A stretch of 35,366 bases of DNA, taken from an uncultured Bacteroidota bacterium (GTDB taxonomy: Bacteria; Bacteroidota; Bacteroidia; Flavobacteriales; Flavobacteriaceae). This document shows positions 34,392 through 35,366 of the stretch, piece by piece; position 1 is the first letter of the stretch; each line of letters opens with the position of its first letter. The notes under the pieces were generated by a model that had not been told where the DNA came from, did not search any database, and worked only from the letters and a program-made list of their open reading frames with translations. Made by a program: the position numbers and the translations under genes. The stretch covers positions 1-35,366 of the forward strand of contig CAKZOC010000081.1 in assembly GCA_937136025.1 (NCBI GenBank), in the 5' to 3' direction.

Positions 34392-34784
34392 CTAATTCAG
34401 AGCAAAAGGAGCGTTCAGGCGAAAGGTGGGCACAAAAACCTGAAATTTATCTGAGGAAGAGAGATTCACCATATTGTAAAATCCCTTCATCGCCCCGATA
34501 GGGGAGGCGAGCAGACAACCCGAGCTGTAGGTGTGCGATTCCCCGGGCCGAATAACCGGTTTTTTTCCAATAACGCCCTCTCCGTCGAGTACTTCCATCT
34601 CATTGAGGGCATCGTAGATGTCCCAGTGTCTGGAGGTGAGCTGTACAGGATCTTTGCTTTGGTTTTCTATGGTAATGGTATACCCAAAGGCAAAATGCAT
34701 CTTGTAATTCTTGAAAAAAGTTCCCTCAAAACTCGTTTTGACGGAAACCCGAATACCTTGGGTTACTTTAGTGTTCATTTTCAT
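34392..34784 (-). CDS. apaG: ApaG family protein
   Basis: A 130-residue single-domain protein of the ApaG (DUF525) family, an immunoglobulin-like beta fold. Family marks are Y-T-I-T-I-E-N-Q-S near 34-42, L-T-S-R-H-W at 49-54, G-V-I-G-K-K-P-V-I-R-P-G-E near 69-81 and the Y-S-S-G-C segment that follows. It has been linked to Co2+/Mg2+ tolerance in enterobacteria, but its biochemical role is unclear. The start lies three bases after the stop of the DUF3667 gene, so they form one transcript. Confidence 0.93.
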   Translation of the reverse strand: MKMNTKVTQGIRVSVKTSFEGTFFKNYKMHFAFGYTITIENQSKDPVQLTSRHWDIYDALNEMEVLDGEGVIGKKPVIRPGESHTYSSGCLLASPIGAMKGFYNMVNLSSSDKFQVFVPTFRLNAPFALN

Positions 34785-34787
34785 AGT

Positions 34788-35366
34788 CTAAAAAGTAAGT
34801 GCACTTCCAATCAAAAATATAATAGCTGCAATACTCGCCAATATAAAAAAAAGATTGTTCAGAAATAAAAATTTAATTGTCGTTTTAATCCAGCCCTGTC
34901 CGTAAAACCTCCGCATGGAGAGGAAGAGGTAAACCGGAAAAATCAGCAACGCCAACCAGATGCTCGTGACGCCAAAAGCCCAGTCGATCAGAAAACTTAT
35001 AATGAGCAAGATAAAAAAGAAGGCCTGGCTGTGAAAGGAAAAGACCAAATTATCGGTGTAGGTGTATTTTTTCCTGATGTATACCAACCCAATGAACAGT
35101 GTGAACACGGGAAGAAAGAAAAAAACCGGTCACCATGCACCTGTTGCATGCGGGTGAGGTTGCGCGCCAGCGTGTCCTTGCGCGTGAGCTCAAAGCTGCG
35201 GGGAAACTGGTTGATTTTCTGGTACTTGTTCAGGCCCTGAAACACGTACGACTTAAGGTGCTGCCCCGTCCAGAACCCGTTCCACCCAGAAGCGTTTGAG
35301 GCGGGCACAAATCCGTGGGCCCGGAATATCGCGTGCACCAGCACCGCTGACGACTTCATGCGGTAC
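34788..35366 (-). pseudogene. DUF3667-like membrane protein, frameshifted and cut by the window edge
   Basis: Two minus-strand frames together look like the C-terminal part of a DUF3667 membrane protein. The upstream frame (from the edge) runs through T-R-K-D-T-L-A-R-N-L-T-R-M-Q-Q-V-H-G-D-R-like sequence up to about 35126. The downstream frame carries F-L-P-V-F-T-L-F-I-G-L-V-Y and three further hydrophobic helices to the stop at 34788. The frames meet at a T7 run (minus strand; 35119-35125). Adding one T gives an unbroken reading D-R-F-F-F-F-L-P-V-F. It may be a true pseudogene, a sequencing error or a phase-variable tract. The N-terminal part lies right of the window. Confidence 0.65.

Overview
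The window looks like a chromosomal segment of a marine-type Flavobacteriaceae (Bacteroidota), perhaps close to Robiginitalea or Muricauda (genus is a guess). Support: a 287-residue primary sigma factor without region 1.1, type IX secretion protein PorT next to ubiE, a lipoprotein TamA homologue (TamL type), a YpdA-like bacillithiol reductase, DUF6090 and DUF3667 family proteins, and repeated -7 boxes of the Bacteroidota form TAnnTTTG, several with an upstream TTTG.

Layout. Bases 1-233 hold the tail of a GatB/YqeY gene and a tRNA-Arg(UCG). Bases 234-597 have no gene but carry a strong terminator inside a nested set of inverted repeats. Bases 598-9004 are accessory: an AT-rich lipoprotein serine hydrolase, a GH30 plus GH16 pair suggesting beta-glucan (laminarin-type) degradation, a DUF6090 membrane protein, an S41 peptidase lipoprotein, a PepSY-type membrane protein with a palindrome in its promoter, and a CPBP membrane protease. 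Bases 9072-14095 (minus strand) hold a DUF6544-like protein, a small membrane protein, folE, a DUF6435-like small protein, an aldehyde dehydrogenase and ypdA.

From 14261 onward the genes are mostly housekeeping: a CBS protein, rpe, rpoD, pnp, rpsO, accD, fbaA, tamL, a TrmH-type RNA methylase, porT, ubiE, trkA-trkH, an aspartate-type aminotransferase with a fatty acid desaturase, rsmG, pruA, apaG, and a frameshifted DUF3667 gene running off the right edge.

The genes fit a heterotroph that takes up glucan breakdown products, makes fatty acids and menaquinone, keeps K+ balance with TrkAH and maintains an outer membrane with TamL and T9SS parts. I found no CRISPR array, transposase, phage module, toxin-antitoxin pair or clear defence system. 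I do not think a large undescribed system is present. The best leads are small-scale: the folded repeat after the tRNA, the palindrome in the PepSY promoter, a near-leaderless tamL promoter, a terminator inside the rsmG coding end, the cysteine-free AccD N-terminus, the shifted YpdA cysteine, and the homopolymer frameshift in the DUF3667 gene.
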